DNA from: Corallium rubrum
Lineage: Eukaryota > Cnidaria > Anthozoa > Scleralcyonacea > Coralliidae
DNA: 64,000 nucleotides
Reading direction: 5' to 3'
Assembly (NCBI GenBank): GCA_964035015.1
Contig: OZ036016.1
Location: forward strand, 1,056,201 to 1,120,200
Of the stretch, positions 32,047 through 42,989 are shown piece after piece. The notes under the pieces are model-generated. The model made no database searches. It had not been told where the DNA came from and saw only the letters and a list, made by a program, of their open reading frames with translations. How positions within the stretch are numbered: position 1 is the first letter of the stretch; every line of letters begins with the position of its first letter. Position numbers and translations under genes: made by a program.

Positions 32047-32650
32047 GTAAGTAACTTAAATATTAGTACTGTGTTTAGAACTATTTCAAAAACAGACATA
32101 GAATCTATTTTAGTGAAGAAGAAAAATTTCAAATGAAGTCGAATCACTGCTGTAGAGAGAAGTTTTCTGACTGCCCCAGCCGGGAATCGAACCCAAGGTC
32201 TCTGGTTTAACGTACCAGCGCTCTATGATTCGACTTCATTTGAAATTCTTCCTCACATATATAGGCTGCTGAAGGACAACTGAATGTTTATAATGAATCT
32301 ATTTTAGTATTTTATATTCATTGATTCATTTCAGTTTATTCATTCATTTTTTCCTCCTTTCCTCCCCTCCGTTGTCAACAACGTATTACAGACATGTTAA
32401 CAAACTGGAAACAACCAGTGCAAATGCATCCCGGTAAACGGCATGTTGGAACAGCCTCGTAACAACTTGCTTGCCTGGTGTTTTATCGTGTAGTTTAGAA
32501 GGGGACAATTTTTTTTGTAACACTAGCTCAATTTGACTCCTTACCACACCCTCTACTCTATCTCTACCAAACCTCGGTTTAGTACAAACGTCTGTTGCAT
32601 ACGTTTTGGTTAGCCTTTTTGCTATATAAATATTTTTAAACTGAAAACAG
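32047..32650 (+). other. Intron of the TPR-CHAT gene
   Basis: The sequence runs from GTAAGTAAC to TTTTTAAACTGAAAACAG. It holds a foldback with a tRNA-like part at 32112-32256. The acceptor has an interrupted pyrimidine tract, so this is the weaker end of the model. Confidence 0.55.
32112..32256 (-). mobile_element. Foldback with tRNA-like core in the intron
   Basis: AATTTCAAATGAAGTCGAAT at 32126 is mirrored at 32225-32248. On the minus strand the core reads GCTGGTACGTTAAACCAGAG plus GGGTTCGATTCCCGG, that is a tRNA-like anticodon arm and T-arm with B box. The D-arm side is replaced by the foldback arm, so it is a SINE-like relic rather than a working tRNA. Confidence 0.6.
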
Positions 32651-35580
32651 ATTTTTCAAGCAAGAAACAGAAACATTAAAATGGTAATTGAGTTTGTTGC
32701 TGTGACGGCAAAAATTCTACAAGAAAAGGGAAGAAAGAATGACTTTGAATATATAGTAGATAGATCTATTGAACTTTTTCAAGGTAACTTAACGTTAAAA
32801 ACACTAATGTTATCGCGCGTTGTTCAAAATTGTGATGGAAAAGAGGAATGTCGGGAAATGTTGAAGTACTATCTTGAGCTTGAAAAATTATTAAGTAATT
32901 TAGTTGAGGGAAAGGGTGCGAGAATGACTATTCTTCTTAGAATTGCAAAAATATATCTTCATACTTCACATTATAGTAAAACAATAGAATATACGCTAAG
33001 AGCTGAAAATATTGCAGATCAACTTAAAGACAAATCAGGCAAAGCAAACTGTTGCGAGAAATTAGGAAATGCGCATCTAGGTTTGGCAGAGTATAAAGAA
33101 GCCATTCACTATTACAATAAGGGTTTGGCAATCAGTACTGAAATACGAGATCGGTCAGGAATAGCAAGTAACAATGGAAATTTAGGGACTGCCTATCGTA
33201 GTTTGGGGCAGTATGAAAAAGCCATCTACTATCACAATAAAGGTCTAGCAATCAGCACTGAAATAGGAAATCGGTCAGGAATAGCAAGTAACAATGGAAA
33301 TTTAGGGACTGCCTATCGTTGTTTGGGGCAGTTGAAAAAGCTATTCACTATTTCAATAAAGGTCTAGAAATCAGCACTGACATAGGAGATCGATCAGGAA
33401 TAGCAGGCGACAATGGAAATTTAGGGAGTGTTTATTGGAGTATGGGGCAGTATGAAAAAGCCATTCACTATTACAATAAAAGTCTAACTATCAGCACTAA
33501 AATAGGAGATCGGCAAGGAATAGCAACTAACAATGGAAATTTAGGGAGTGTCTATTTGAGTATGGGGCAGTATGAAAAGGCCATTTACTATTACAATAAA
33601 GGTCTAGCAATTAGCACTGAAATAAGAGATCAATCAGGAATAGCAAAGAACACTGGAAATTTAGGGAAATCTTATCATATGATGGGGCAGTATAGGAAAG
33701 CTTTAAAATTTTGTGAGAAAACATTTAATATTAGTTTAGAAATTGGTGATCGAAGTTTGGAGTGCATTTCTTTAGGAAACTTAGGGACCTCTTACTTGAT
33801 ACTGCATTTGTCTGTTGCTCGCGAAATGGAAGATTTGAGCAACTTACAAAACGCTGTGTCATTTCTTAAGAGATCTGTTGTGTGTGGTGATAAGATTTTA
33901 TTCGACTTGGATGTTGACAAAAATAAGATATCATTCACTAGTGAATACTTTAAACGTTATGTGACTCTAATGTATTGTTTTCTTTTGTTAAAACGCATTG
34001 AAGCCGCATTGTTAGTTATTGATCTTGGAAAGGCCAAGGCACTGCATGCTTTTATTGAGAAACGAAAGAAATCAGAGATTGTTGATATGGGCAATTATAC
34101 AGAATTGACTTGGCAAGCAGTTGAGTGTAAAAAGGAATGCGATCGAATAATTGAACTTAAAAAAGCTATGATTGACAGTTGTTCTACTGTCATATTTTAC
34201 GCTTTTGATTCTAAAAGGTTTTTGAACGTTTGGGTTTTAAATGATGATGGTGATACCAAACGTATTCATTTTAAAGAGATTGATGGTACTTTATCGCCCC
34301 AAGTTTACATTTGCAAAAACCTAATCTCTTTTCTTAGCATTTTAAAATTGAAACTTAGCCGAAATTCTTCATTTTTTTATGAAGAAGATTCGCCTTCTGG
34401 TACTGGGAAAGTATTGGATGTTATCGACCTCTCCAAAACACTCTCTTTATTCAATTCTGAAAAACCTCTGGCTGGTGAAGCAAACTTAGACAATAACAAC
34501 ACGCAAAGGGCAAGGTTTGGTCCTTCTCAATCAAATAAGAAAAATCTTGAAAGAATAGTGCAGATTTACGATTTACCTTATGTTGACCTTCCTAAAATGA
34601 AGAACCTGGAGTACTTAGATATTGCCATGCTAAGGAATGAAAAAAGAATAGCTTTGTGCATATTGCGAAAATTGTTTGTATCACTTATCGATCCGATAAA
34701 AATGTTCATCAAGGGCTCCAAACTGATTATCGTTCCTGACAAATTTTTATTTTTTGTTCCATTTTCCACATTGTTGGATGAAAACGGTTCTTACCTGTCG
34801 AAAACCTATAGCATTCAAATTACACCCTCTTTGCATACACTATACTCCAGTATGTTAACCAAAGAGCATGCTAATTTAGGCCCTGCATTGTTTGTTGGTA
34901 ATCCATCAGTAGGCACACTTAAGTTTGGAGAGCTTGAATATAATCAATCAGATCTCCGTCCATTGCCACATGCTGAGAATGAAATCAAATTTCTTGCGCG
35001 ACGTTTTAATGCGAAACCTTTAATTGGGCGTAAGGCGATAAAAAGTCATGTTTTAGAACGTATTCGTAGCTCTAGCATTATTCACATTGCAGCACATGGC
35101 GACCAAAAGCGAGGAGAGATTTTTCTGGCACCAAACCCAGAGTGGAAAGAGCAAGGTTTACATATGCCAAATGAAGAATTTTATCTTCTGAGAGAAAGCG
35201 ATATTATTGACATTGATATAAAAGCACGTTTAGTTGTTCTATCATGTTGTTATACAGGAAGAGGTAAACTTTCTTCAGAAGGAGTCGTTGGTCTTGCACG
35301 CGCATTTCTTGCAGCCGGTGCTCGCTCTGTTATCACTACACTTTGGCCTACCGACGACAAAGGGTCCGAATTGTTTATGAAAACTTTTTACGCCGGAATT
35401 TTAGGGGAAAGGTCGGTTTGCGACGCTTTACAAGAAACAATGAAAATATTTCAACGTCATCAAAATCGTTTCTGTCGTTCATATCATATTTGGGGACCTT
35501 ATACTGTTTTTGGTGAAGATGTTAAATTCTCCGAAGAAAATATTAATAAGATAAAAGAAGAATCTCGAAAAAGGAAATAA
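32651..35580 (+). CDS. TPR-CHAT protein, large exon with one frameshift
   Basis: The product would be about 992 residues including exon 1. An N-terminal helical region is followed from about 33030 by six consecutive 40-residue TPRs of the NPHP3/TTC28 type (core NNGNLGTAYRSLGQYEKAI), ending near 33790; one more degenerate TPR lies at 32920-33030. After a linker a CHAT domain, a caspase-fold peptidase domain, covers about 34650-35530. The catalytic His lies in HIAAHG (codon 35095-35097), and the Cys is the second Cys of LSCCYTGRG (35248-35250), so the dyad is intact. The protein ends in a basic tail. One base is missing at about 33332 (CAGTTGAAAAA where the other units have CAGTATGAAAAA), which shifts the frame inside the third TPR of the array. 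All downstream codons stay open to 35580, so the lesion is recent, allelic or an assembly error. TPRs probably bind a ligand or partner that controls the peptidase; substrates are unknown. Confidence 0.85.
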
Positions 35581-36130
35581 AATGCTAGGATGTATGTTAT
35601 CTCTTATAAACTAAGACGAAAAGGACAGAACTTTGATAATTTAGGATTTATAAAAAAACTGCTTATTTCTTGTCAATTTATTCTATTTTGATTACTTGCT
35701 CTATTGTACAGTATTTTTTGCCGAAGTTTTTTCATGTAGTATTTCGTTTTCAATTTCGTAGTAACAGAATCTATAATACCAGTTTTTGATATAAACTTTT
35801 CTAGTTGAAACAATTAGGTTAAATTATTGTTTCAGTTGTATTTTATATTTGTCGTTCAGACAGAAGTGTAGTCTGTAAATTGATGAATTGACACATATTG
35901 AACTATTATCTCTGAAGATGTTGTAATGTAAACAACGAAACGTTAAATTAAATATTACGTTTTTATGCCTTGTGTTTGCTGGCTTTTATCCGTGTTTTGT
36001 GTTGGGCACTTTTATTTATAATAAGATTACGCTTTCCTCCTGGTGAATTTCTTGCCGGTGTTCTAAAAGTATTTTGTTATTATTTTAATTGAGGGGTTTA
36101 AAGGAAAGAATATAGCATTAGTAATTTATA

Positions 36131-36133
<3 letters not shown>
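35581..36133. other. 3' flank of the TPR-CHAT gene, no gene
   Basis: AT-rich. A CTGAAGATGTTGTAATGTAA...ACGAAACGTTAAATT stretch near 35915 and a TGTGTTTGCTGGCTTTTATC block near 35970 (diverged relative near 57990-58090) look like old repeats. No strong polyadenylation signal can be singled out. Confidence 0.45.

Positions 36134-36172
<39 letters not shown>
36134..36172 (-). repeat. (TTGA)n tail of the LINE
   Basis: About nine AATC units on the plus strand lie directly after the 3' UTR. A microsatellite instead of poly(A) is typical for CR1/L2-type 3' ends. Confidence 0.9.
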
Positions 36173-36173
<1 letters not shown>

Positions 36174-36310
36174 CTTTATTTAAACACGGTAAATTCATCA
36201 GAATAAATGTTAATTACAGTAATTACAGATATAAAAATAAATTAATAAAAATTAAAAATAAAATCTCTGCTTTACATGAATGCCGTGTATCTAATCTAAA
36301 TTAGGTAAAT

Positions 36311-39235
36311 CTAAGTAAAAAACCCACGGCAACCAGTACGGAAATCATTAAGAGTTTTTGCTTGCCGTAGTTCAAGTGGTAGACTATTCCAAAGGACTGC
36401 ACCGCTATAACTAAAACTATTTTTAAGAAAATTTGTACGAGGTAGCGGAATAGCTAGTTTGCCCTCGGTGTCTCTCAGTTGGTAACCAGTAACAGTGTTT
36501 CTATCCGCGAATATAGATCTAAGATAGTCAGGAGTAAGACCATTTACAGATTTATAGACCATAATAGCTTCTTGTATTTGACGTTGCACGTCCAACCGTT
36601 TCCAGCCCAGCCTTTCAAACAAAAGTTCGGCATTTGCGTCATAGCTGGAAAAGGTTAGAATTCGTGCAGCGCGATTTTGCAACTTTTGAAGCTTATTAGA
36701 AGAGGTCTTATTGCAATGTCCCCAAACCACACTACAATAATCAAAATGAGGCTGAACTAAGGCGTTAAAAATGCACTGCAGTGTAGGTTGTGGGACAAAT
36801 GATCTACTCCGTTTTAAAGCTCCTATACCTGAAGCAATTTTCTTTGCCATCTTCTCGATGTGCATATTCCAAGTAAGATTTTCGTCGATATGCACACCAA
36901 GAGATTTAGTAGACGAAACTTGCTTTATAGGCTTTCCATCAATCAAAATGTTAGGAGATCTGTCAAATAAACCTGTACTTAACCTTTGCCGGGACCCAAT
37001 TAACATAAATTCGGTTTTAGAGTTGTTAAGGGTCAACTTATTTGCAATGAGCCATTCATTGACTTTAGTAAGATCATAGTTCAACTTGTCATTAATGGTA
37101 TCAATATTGTTGCTAGCAAAGGTTAAGTGAGTATCGTCCGCATACATTCGAGGCTCCGAATTGGAAAGGCAATTAGGTAGATCATTTATATAGATAATAA
37201 AGAGTAATGGCCCTAAGATCGTTCCCTGTGGAATACCACAGGTAAGCAGTTGATTGCCTGAGAGATAACCATTTACGAAGCATTTTTGACTACGATTATC
37301 TAAATATGATTTAAACCAGTCATATGTGGTGCCTCGCACACCATATTCATGTAATTTTGATAACAGAATATGATGATCAACGGTATCGAACGCTTTTTTA
37401 AGGTCGAGAAAAACTACTGCATTAACATTGCCATGGTCAATGTTGTAAGCCCAATTATTTGTGGCTTCAAGTAATGCAGTAACGGTAGAATGAAGCGATC
37501 GAAAACCAGATTGATGATCTGAAATTAAGCCATGTTCAATAAGATAATCATATAACTGATCGTAAATGATTCTCTCAAACACTTTAGCCACTACAGGAGT
37601 TATAGAAATGGGACGATAATTATTTAAATCAGAACGTTTACCCTGCTTAAAAAGTGGAATGACTTTAGAACGTTTCCACTCTTCTGGGAAAACACCCGAT
37701 TCAATAGAATAATTAAAAATGGAGCAAAGAGAACTAGCAATTAGATCTGCGCTTATCCGAAGGAGTCTAGCAGAAATCTTATCTAAGCCTGTCGCTTTAG
37801 ATTCACACAACTTTGACAAGAGCGAATGCACCTTAGAGACATTTGTATTTGTTAATTCAAAACGCTCACTAGTTCCCTTTATATAGTCAAGAGGGGATGG
37901 ACCATTTTCATTAGGATTAATCGCATTAGCAAGTTTGGGTCCGATAGTGGAAAAGTGATTATTGAAGGCTTCAGACAGCTCCTGCGATTTGTAAATGGAT
38001 CCACCGTTGTGTCTGATTTCCTTTATACAGGAATTATTTGTCTTTCTTGAAGTAAACTCATTTACAATTCGCCAGGTCCGACGTGAGTCACCTTCGTTAT
38101 CATGTAGTGCTTTTTTATAGTACAGCCCTTTAGCCTGTTTAATTTCATTATTTATTGAATTGCGGCAATTCTTAAATCTTTGCCAATCGCTAGCATCATT
38201 AGAGCGAGATGCTTTTAGCTTAAGAATGTCTCTGTCATGCATTCGCTTCTTCAAAAGGGGAGTGATCCAGGGTGATTTAAATACACGGGAGCGCTTAGTT
38301 CGCAGAGGTGCATGTTTGTCGACACATCGAAAAAATAGAGTTTTCCAAGCGGCCCACTTAGCATTTGGATCATTATAAATATTGATACTATCCCAGTTTT
38401 GTAGGGAGATATCATTACGAAAGCTAACTGAGTCAAAATTCTTAAATTTCCGGTATGTTACAGTATTGTGGCCCTTACTAGATGATTCGATGGAAAGTTT
38501 CCGAAATGCATAAACGAGACTATGGTCGCTAATACTGGTGTGAGAGACACCGGAACAAACAACCCTATCAGGACAATTCGTGAAAATTACATCAATCAGA
38601 GTAGATGATGTATTAGTAATACGAGTTGGTTCTGATATTAGTTGATGCAAGCCATACACATCGGCAATACTGGATAACAAACTTGTGCTGCTGTCGAATT
38701 GGGCTGCAGCTAAATTACAATTAAAGTCACCCAACAGGTAAAACTCGACATTTTCAGCATCAAGTTTGCCAACCAGAGTTTCGAAACAAGAAAAAATGTC
38801 TATCGGTGAATCAGGAGGTCTGTACCAGGTGGTAATTACAAAAGGTTTTGATCTTGGCTTTCGAATCTCAATACACAGGTTTTCTAATTGCTCAACGCTT
38901 AAGTCAGAACGAACCGAATAATTTATATTAGAACGAACATAAAAGCAAACACCCCCTCCAAACCTGCCATTTAAATCCCGATCACGACGAACAATTTCAT
39001 ATCCTGTGATATAAACTTCATTATCCTTAACGGAATCATCTAGCCTTGTTTCGTTAATAGCAAGTACATCGATGGGATAGTCGTCAAGCAAAATTCTCAA
39101 CTCGTCTATATGTTTTGGTAGACTAGTAATGTTTAATGAGGCTAATTTAAAACCGCGTTTAGACGGTAAAAATCTTAGTGATTCAGATTGGTTTTCAAAT
39201 TGGCCGCTTTCTAGCTGAGTTAAAGGTTGTGCTGG
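36311..39235 (-). CDS. LINE ORF2: APE endonuclease and reverse transcriptase
   Basis: Counting from the codon after the ORF1 stop, 974 residues. Endonuclease: FKLASLNITSLPKHIDE (about 30-46), INETRL, TWYRPPDSP, LGDFNCNL (Gly 169) and SISDHS (Asp about 236). RT: YRPISITPVVAKVFERII, DHQSGFR, AVVFLDLKKAFDTVDH, GIPQGTILGPLLF, and the catalytic RMYADDT with YADD at codons 37144-37133 (residue about 698). A thumb/C-terminal region follows (TKSLGVHIDENLTW, LVQPHFDYCSVVWG). It nicks target DNA and copies the element RNA there. All key residues are present. The frame is the same as ORF1 with only one TGA between. No AUG occurs in the 45 codons from that stop to the Leu codon TTG at 39100, nor before the endonuclease core, so initiation is unexplained. 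An upstream limit at 39235 is therefore used here rather than a start codon. Confidence 0.92.
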   Translation of the reverse strand, partial: PAQPLTQLESGQFENQSESLRFLPSKRGFKLASLNITSLPKHIDELRILLDDYPIDVLAINETRLDDSVKDNEVYITGYEIVRRDRDLNGRFGGGVCFYVRSNINYSVRSDLSVEQLENLCIEIRKPRSKPFVITTWYRPPDSPIDIFSCFETLVGKLDAENVEFYLLGDFNCNLAAAQFDSSTSLLSSIADVYGLHQLISEPTRITNTSSTLIDVIFTNCPDRVVCSGVSHTSISDHSLVYAFRKLSIESSSKGHNTVTYRKFKNFDSVSFRNDISLQNWDSINIYNDPNAKWAAWKTLFFRCVDKHAPLRTKRSRVFKSPWITPLLKKRMHDRDILKLKASRSNDASDWQRFKNCRNSINNEIKQAKGLYYKKALHDNEGDSRRTWRIVNEFTSRKTNNSCIKEIRHNGGSIYKSQELSEAFNNHFSTIGPKLANAINPNENGPSPLDYIKGTSERFELTNTNVSKVHSLLSKLCESKATGLDKISARLLRISADLIASSLCSIFNYSIESGVFPEEWKRSKVIPLFKQGKRSDLNNYRPISITPVVAKVFERIIYDQLYDYLIEHGLISDHQSGFRSLHSTVTALLEATNNWAYNIDHGNVNAVVFLDLKKAFDTVDHHILLSKLHEYGVRGTTYDWFKSYLDNRSQKCFVNGYLSGNQLLTCGIPQGTILGPLLFIIYINDLPNCLSNSEPRMYADDTHLTFASNNIDTINDKLNYDLTKVNEWLIANKLTLNNSKTEFMLIGSRQRLSTGLFDRSPNILIDGKPIKQVSSTKSLGVHIDENLTWNMHIEKMAKKIASGIGALKRSRSFVPQPTLQCIFNALVQPHFDYCSVVWGHCNKTSSNKLQKLQNRAARILTFSSYDANAELLFERLGWKRLDVQRQIQEAIMVYKSVNGLTPDYLRSIFADRNTVTGYQLRDTEGKLAIPLPRTNFLKNSFSYSGAVLWNSLPLELRQAKTLNDFRTGCRGFFT

Positions 39236-40663
39236 TCAATTGTTATTTACTAACTTATTTACAAAATTTGTAAACATTATGCCAGTACCTTTTTCGCTTA
39301 GATGAAGTCCTCCCTTGTTAAGATCCGCCGTTGTAATATTATCATGACGAACAAGTTGCCAATCTCGTTGGTTACAGTATTTGCGAAGTCTCTGGTTAAC
39401 TGCCTTTACCGCTTCATTTGCTGCTTCGTCCGATCTAGCAACAAGCTCTGATACAAGGACTTGAGCATTCGAGTTAGATTCGATTTCTATAGCTAAATCA
39501 GCTATTTTATCAGCAACTTCATGAGGTTGGCGTTTTCCCAGATCATTCGTTCCAACGTGTAGGACAATTTGTTGAGGATGTTTGTCCAGTGTAGGCTTTA
39601 AATAATGTGTCATTTCACTTGTTGTGGCTCCTGGAAACGACTTGACTACAACACGATGTCCTACTCGTTTACCAAGCTTCCATCCATGCACGTTTTTTAT
39701 CATAGAGTCTCCGATAATTACTGTAGTTGTTGGGGATGGCCCATCAGAAGAATTTGGTAGTGATTGATTTTGGCCAATCGGGCTCTTTGCTTTTGAAGAT
39801 TGTTTGTCTTTCTCTTTGCTTTGAGGTGCCACTATCTTTTCCTTTGGGACATGTCCTGAGCCATTAGCATTGTGTGCTGGATTTGACATTCCTTTTAGTT
39901 TCTTCGACCTACGTTTCTTGCCTGTGACTTGCTTAAAATTACTTTCGCTTTCATCTGGAATAATAACTGCTGTAGTTGTAGTTGACTGGGAAGTTGATGT
40001 CTTCAAATCATCCCTGAGTAGGCGAATAGCAGTGAGTAAATTCGCCTTTTCTTCCTCCAGGAGACTATTTTTTTGCGACAGCATTTTGTTTGCAGCCTTT
40101 AAACGATCAACCTCATCAGTAAGCGATAACAATTTCACCGGGCCCGAGAACGTAGCAACCTTGCTTCCTATTTCCACAACCCGATCTTTCAACTTGTCAA
40201 ACTCAGCTCGAAGAGATTTACAGCCATCGCATTCGGCGTATAGCTCCGTAGAACTATGTGGCTTTCCCTGGTTAATTTCTTTACTGATGGCTAACTGAAG
40301 TCTTTCGATGAGTACTGATTTGTTACCACTCTTCTTTAAGTTACGTTTCTCCAATTCTGTTCTTAGTTCTTCAAGTTTCAGAGTAGATATCTCCTTATCG
40401 CCAAGATCAGGGCCATTGACAGAAGTCAAAGGTGGCAGAAGAAAGTCAGTCATGTTCTCAGATTCCTGAGTATCCACTATGAGTACTTCGCAATTTTCGG
40501 CCTGAAGAACAGCTGTTTCAGAATCTGGTTTCCCTGCCGTTGAATAGTGAGAACCCGAACTTGCCGACGATTTTATTGGATCGATGATTTCATCATCGGC
40601 ATTATTTTGAATTCTAGAATCATCAAAATCTGGAGAGCCAGAAATATCATGACCGTCCGCCAT
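39236..40663 (-). CDS. LINE ORF1: SAP, coiled coil, SGNH esterase
   Basis: 475 residues from ATG at 40663 (MADGHDISGS). An acidic N-terminus is followed by a SAP-like DNA-binding motif (LKLEELRTELEKRNLKKSG, about residues 95-125), a coiled coil (DEVDRLKAANKMLSQKNSLL, about 185-215), a basic Lys-rich stretch (GKKRRSKKLKG) and an SGNH/GDSL esterase domain. The esterase has the Ser block VIIGDSMIKN (Gly 318), LHVGTNDLG (about 367-375) and a terminal KGGLHLSEKG with the expected His. CR1-type ORF1 proteins commonly carry such an esterase. ORF1 proteins bind element RNA and act with ORF2; the esterase substrate is unknown. It ends NNN-TGA at 39236, directly abutting ORF2 in frame. Confidence 0.88.
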   Translation of the reverse strand: MADGHDISGSPDFDDSRIQNNADDEIIDPIKSSASSGSHYSTAGKPDSETAVLQAENCEVLIVDTQESENMTDFLLPPLTSVNGPDLGDKEISTLKLEELRTELEKRNLKKSGNKSVLIERLQLAISKEINQGKPHSSTELYAECDGCKSLRAEFDKLKDRVVEIGSKVATFSGPVKLLSLTDEVDRLKAANKMLSQKNSLLEEEKANLLTAIRLLRDDLKTSTSQSTTTTAVIIPDESESNFKQVTGKKRRSKKLKGMSNPAHNANGSGHVPKEKIVAPQSKEKDKQSSKAKSPIGQNQSLPNSSDGPSPTTTVIIGDSMIKNVHGWKLGKRVGHRVVVKSFPGATTSEMTHYLKPTLDKHPQQIVLHVGTNDLGKRQPHEVADKIADLAIEIESNSNAQVLVSELVARSDEAANEAVKAVNQRLRKYCNQRDWQLVRHDNITTADLNKGGLHLSEKGTGIMFTNFVNKLVNNN

Positions 40664-40690
40664 GACTGTACTCAAGCCTTACTTAGACTA

Positions 40691-42985
40691 GACTTGATAG
40701 AAAGAGATTTTGGAAGGTTTTAGTAGCTCTAAGCCGATAATGATCGAAGTTTAATAACATTAGTAATTGCATTTAGCCTGGTAGAATAAGAATTTAATGG
40801 GAGCAATTTGGTCAGGTAGAAATGCAATTGAAGTTTGTTGTAAATCATAGTAGAACTGCTGTAAAATATCAAAAGAGTTCAAGTTATAGTAAAGGTAAAC
40901 TTAAGTATAATAGTTGTAAAGGGGAGTGAGCCTGATACTAGCCCTACTTATAAGTTCTAAAATTTCAAGAGAGTTGAAGTTATAGTCAAAGTAACTTAAG
41001 TACTAGTCCTTTCCAGTAGTAAAAGTAAACTCAAGTATGATAGTTGTAAAGGGGTCTGATGCATACTACCTGAAAAAAAATTGTATAGGGACACCTCAGA
41101 AATGTGGTTGTAGCTTTGTCATTGCAAACTAGTAGTTTTTGTAGCGAGACTCGTAAGTTATTAAAATATTTTAGTTTAGAGCTTTATGCTATCTTTTTCA
41201 ATTAGTTAACTTAACAATAGCTACATGTCATTCACACTGTAAAAATCATATTCAGAGGTTGGCTTTTTGTTAAAAATATTGGAATGGAATACTACTTAAC
41301 CTTAACCTTAGCCATTTTAAAAATCTTATTAATCTTTTCTGGTTAATACCAGTTGAATTCTCTTTAGCACAAAGAAGATCTTCACAGGCCATCAATGGTT
41401 GATAAACTATATGTTCTTAACCCTTCACGGCCTTTTAAAAGAACTTTAGCAGTTATTTTTTCTGGGTAAACCAAGACGATTTTTTTCAAGGCAAGATATG
41501 GCCTAGGCTGTAAAGGGTTAACTTGATAAAATTTCAAAAAAATGTTTTCCTGATATTTTGTATACGATGCTATATACTTTTTATAAAGGTCATTAATAAT
41601 TCATGACAAAAGCACAAACGAAATTCAAGAAAGTCCGTAGTTTTATAACTGATAAAAAAATCCCGATTTACATTAACTTTAGCCTTGATTTTCTCGGCTT
41701 AGACACAAAATTACTACGCCAATGAATTTACTAAATGGGTCGTTCATAAAGCTATTCAAAACATTCGCAGTATGTGTTTTGTGAGATCTAAATCACCTCG
41801 TGTTTTAAATCTGATAAGAAAACACTGCTGTTCATGTTTTAATATTACTTCATGAACTGAGATATCTGCGTCTAATGTTTTAAGCAATTGTACAATACAA
41901 TGTTTCCATTTGAGTGATAAAGATAATTCGAGCTGTTTGTCTAGTCAAATCAAGACTGCTTAAACTTTGGAAATTATTCTTGCGATTCTGGAATCTTCTA
42001 GTGGTTACTTCACCAAAGATAAAACAAACTGTGTGGTACTTGAATACAGAGGAAGTCAAAGTAACACCATTGGTCCAGGAAGACAACGCTTATTTGAGAC
42101 ACTTGTGGTAATAATTAAATCTGTGCTTTCTGTTGCTTTGTTGACGCCTTCAAGGAAACCCAAATTGTTGTGTCGACGAGTTTCAAAACCTTTGCTGCGA
42201 CAATAAATAAAATATGTAAAGAATATATCCTATTTTAAAGCTTGAACCGTGACAGTTATTCTTGATGATGAAGCTAAAGGTTGATCTGTTTGAAACTGAA
42301 GTTAAAGATTCCGCTTCCACAAGTTGGTGTTATGGTATCTGATTGGTTCCTCTGCTTACTTTGGTTTTCAGCCTTGCCAGTTGCTTTATTAATCTATATT
42401 ATTAACATGCTAAATGGTTGGAACATTGACTGAAAATTTGAGCCCAATTCTTTGAATTATAACTTGTTATGAACTATTTTACTAGTCAAACCAAACGGCT
42501 TGAACATTACAAAATGTAGCTCTTTAATTTGGAATACCCCGAATACTGCCATTTTGTAAATTGACAACTGAATATCAACTACAACCATTAAACTCTGTTT
42601 TTTATGTTACCAAGCCCTGAAATGATCAACGAGGAATATATTTTCCAACATTCTTCATCTGCTTTGCATCTTCGGTTAATCATCATTGATTCATTGAATT
42701 AAACTAAGGATGAATATCTCAACAAACGTTATCTGGAACTATCTTAATTCTGACTGTCTACAGATTATCTCAAGAATGTTTAACCCATGGTCCTTCATAT
42801 ATCTGAACTTCACTAACATTAACCGCCAAACAACAACACTTTGAGAAATTCTATTTTGACGAAAGCTGTCCTTGAACCATTTTAAACTCTGACTGTCAAC
42901 CTTCAGTTTACTCTATTTCAGATATTGGATTACTTACAGTTTTACTCTAAGCCTGCCGTTCGTCAGAAAACTGAATATGAAACAT
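40691..42985. other. No gene seen
   Basis: AT-rich. Contains a diverged copy of a repeat also present near 53590 (TACGCCAATGAATTTACTAA, 41716) and CAGAGGTTGGCTTTTTG at about 41253, which recurs inverted near 43612. Short open frames (41880-42206, overlapping on both strands) show no domain. Confidence 0.45.
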
Positions 42986-42989
42986 GAAA

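Larger units (their letters stand above)
36134..40690 (-). mobile_element. Near full-length CR1/L2-like LINE
   Basis: It carries ORF1 (40663-39236), ORF2 (39235-36311), a short 3' UTR with AAATAAAGTTG-type end and a tail of (TTGA)n (36134-36172 on the plus strand as AATC units). No frame break occurs in either ORF, so it is among the youngest insertions here. The 5' edge cannot be seen; leader sequence may extend beyond 40690. It sits between the two TPR-CHAT copies in the opposite orientation. Confidence 0.9.
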
